Assembly (NCBI GenBank): GCA_903831545.1
Contig: CAIKYI010000697.1
Span: 1 to 6,016, forward strand
Direction: 5' to 3'
Source: an uncultured Methylobacter sp.
GTDB taxonomy: Bacteria; Pseudomonadota; Gammaproteobacteria; Methylococcales; Methylomonadaceae
DNA: 6,016 nt
The translations under genes were made by a program, and so were the position numbers. A model generated the notes under the pieces. That model did not search any database. It saw nothing but the letters and a program-made list of their open reading frames with translations, and was not told the origin of the DNA. Of this stretch, positions 5,099 through 6,016 are shown piece by piece. Numbering within the stretch: the first letter of the stretch is position 1; every line of letters starts with the position of its first letter.

Positions 5099-6016
5099 AT
5101 GAAAGATTCTATACAGCTACATAGCAACAAGGATGAATCACCCGGTTTTCTGCGTGGAGGACTGATGTGGCGAGGTTCAGTTACACCGCTCATTTTCTCC
5201 AGCCTGCTGTTAATGACTTTCTACTGTTTGTTAATAGTTGTATTGGATCAATACTGGCGACCCTTAGCGCATCTTGCTGTGACTCCGTTCGAATATACCG
5301 GTGTGGTACTCGGTCTGGTGCTGGTGTTTCGAACTAATACCGGTCACGAACGCTGGTGGGAGGCTCGAAAATTATGGGGTGGCATTGTTAATCAAAGCAG
5401 AAACCTTGTCATCCAGGCTTTAAATTACGCCGGAGGTTTCAATGACGGCCTCCAAGAGAATCTATGGCATAAAGACATGGTGAAGTGGACCGTTGCATTT
5501 TCTTTTGCCGCTAGAGAATCCTTACGCAATAGCAAAAACCTGGATGATTTAACCGATTTACTGAGTCAGCACGAACTTGAGGCACTGAAGTCTTCTGGTC
5601 ACATGCCGCTGTTTGTTGCCAACAAATTAGCTTCTTTATTACAACAAGCCCGGTTGAGCAATCATATTGACGGCTTTGTTTTTGAGAAACTGGAAGGACA
5701 ACGGATTTTGCTGATTGACAACATGGGTGGCTGTGAAAGAATCCTTAAAACCCCTATGCCAGTGGTTTATGCCATTAAAGCCAGACGGTTTATTTTGATT
5801 TTTTTATTATTACTGCCGTTTTCATTAATAGAAAACTTGGGGTTCAGTGCCGTATTTATTTATTTTCTAGTCGCTTATCCATTGTTATGTTTGGATAGAA
5901 TTGGTATTGAGCTTCAAAATCGATTTGACTCCAAAAATTTTAGCCACTTACCTTTGCTCACTATTTGCGACGGTATAAAGCTTGACTGTTTGACGTTGCT
6001 GGAACAAGCGAAAACA
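5099..6016 (+). CDS. Bestrophin-family ion channel (partial, runs off the right edge)
   Basis: Bestrophins are pentameric channels, chloride/bicarbonate-conducting in eukaryotes, with at least one bacterial member reported as cation-selective. The 306 codons visible cover nearly a full bacterial member (about 290-310), so only the last few residues are likely missing; no stop is reached. Family signatures in order: a first membrane segment (about 31-49), a second ending in VFRTNTGHERWWEARKLWGG (76-95, the FR-x-N-x-x-x-x-RWWE-x-R-x-LWG core), NQSRNL, CERILKTPMPVVYAIKARR (212-230), hydrophobic segments at about 231-247 and 250-265, then LDRIGIELQNRF (265-276) and HLPLLTICDGI. The usual (E/Q)NPF-type Pro is Arg here (QNRF). 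It is located in the inner membrane. It is transcribed divergently from the TetR gene across a 215-bp gap with a candidate operator, suggesting TetR control. The transported ion cannot be read from the sequence. Confidence 0.88.
   Translation, partial: MKDSIQLHSNKDESPGFLRGGLMWRGSVTPLIFSSLLLMTFYCLLIVVLDQYWRPLAHLAVTPFEYTGVVLGLVLVFRTNTGHERWWEARKLWGGIVNQSRNLVIQALNYAGGFNDGLQENLWHKDMVKWTVAFSFAARESLRNSKNLDDLTDLLSQHELEALKSSGHMPLFVANKLASLLQQARLSNHIDGFVFEKLEGQRILLIDNMGGCERILKTPMPVVYAIKARRFILIFLLLLPFSLIENLGFSAVFIYFLVAYPLLCLDRIGIELQNRFDSKNFSHLPLLTICDGIKLDCLTLLEQAKT

Overview
The window looks like chromosomal DNA of a gammaproteobacterium. Three things point that way: a two-subunit pyruvate carboxylase of the Pseudomonas/methanotroph type, a fragment resembling IPTL/PEP-CTERM-sorted surface proteins, and a GGTCAGAGTAAA-type inverted repeat of a kind I associate with dispersed REP-like elements in methanotrophs (Methylococcales) and relatives. 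The methanotroph assignment is an inference of moderate-to-low confidence. No RNA gene, CRISPR array or complete insertion sequence was seen.

Layout. Bases 1-156 hold no recognisable gene. Bases 155-204 form an imperfect hairpin. From 157 to about 600, on the minus strand, lies the 3' remnant of a secreted surface protein (Gly/Ser linker, VPISDW sorting-like motif, two hydrophobic segments), interrupted by an in-frame TGA at 490-492. At about 601-618 this remnant is joined in frame to the first ~77 residues of a Sua5/YrdC/TsaC threonylcarbamoyladenylate synthase, so the tRNA-modification gene is truncated here by rearrangement or by an assembly chimera. Upstream of it on the same strand are pycB (912-2738) and pycA (2755-4173), both intact. 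They encode the carboxyltransferase/biotin-carrier and biotin carboxylase subunits of pyruvate carboxylase. Next upstream, 29 bp before pycA and co-directional, is an AT-rich TetR-family regulator (4203-4883). Divergently, after a 215-bp intergenic region, a bestrophin-family membrane channel gene starts at 5099 and runs off the right edge.

How the parts may work together. PycA and PycB make oxaloacetate from pyruvate, bicarbonate and ATP, an anaplerotic entry to the TCA cycle. A perfect 8+3+8 palindrome (4995-5013) overlaps a plausible promoter in the tetR/bestrophin intergenic region and is the best operator candidate for the TetR protein. The regulator therefore most likely controls the bestrophin gene and itself, and by read-through possibly pycAB. 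Bestrophins are ion channels, some of which pass bicarbonate, so a supply link to the bicarbonate-using carboxylase is conceivable but unproven.

The core genes are ordinary. The unusual parts are the broken tsaC/surface-protein junction with its hairpins at the left, and the TetR-operator-bestrophin unit at the right. I found no convincing evidence of a wholly new system.
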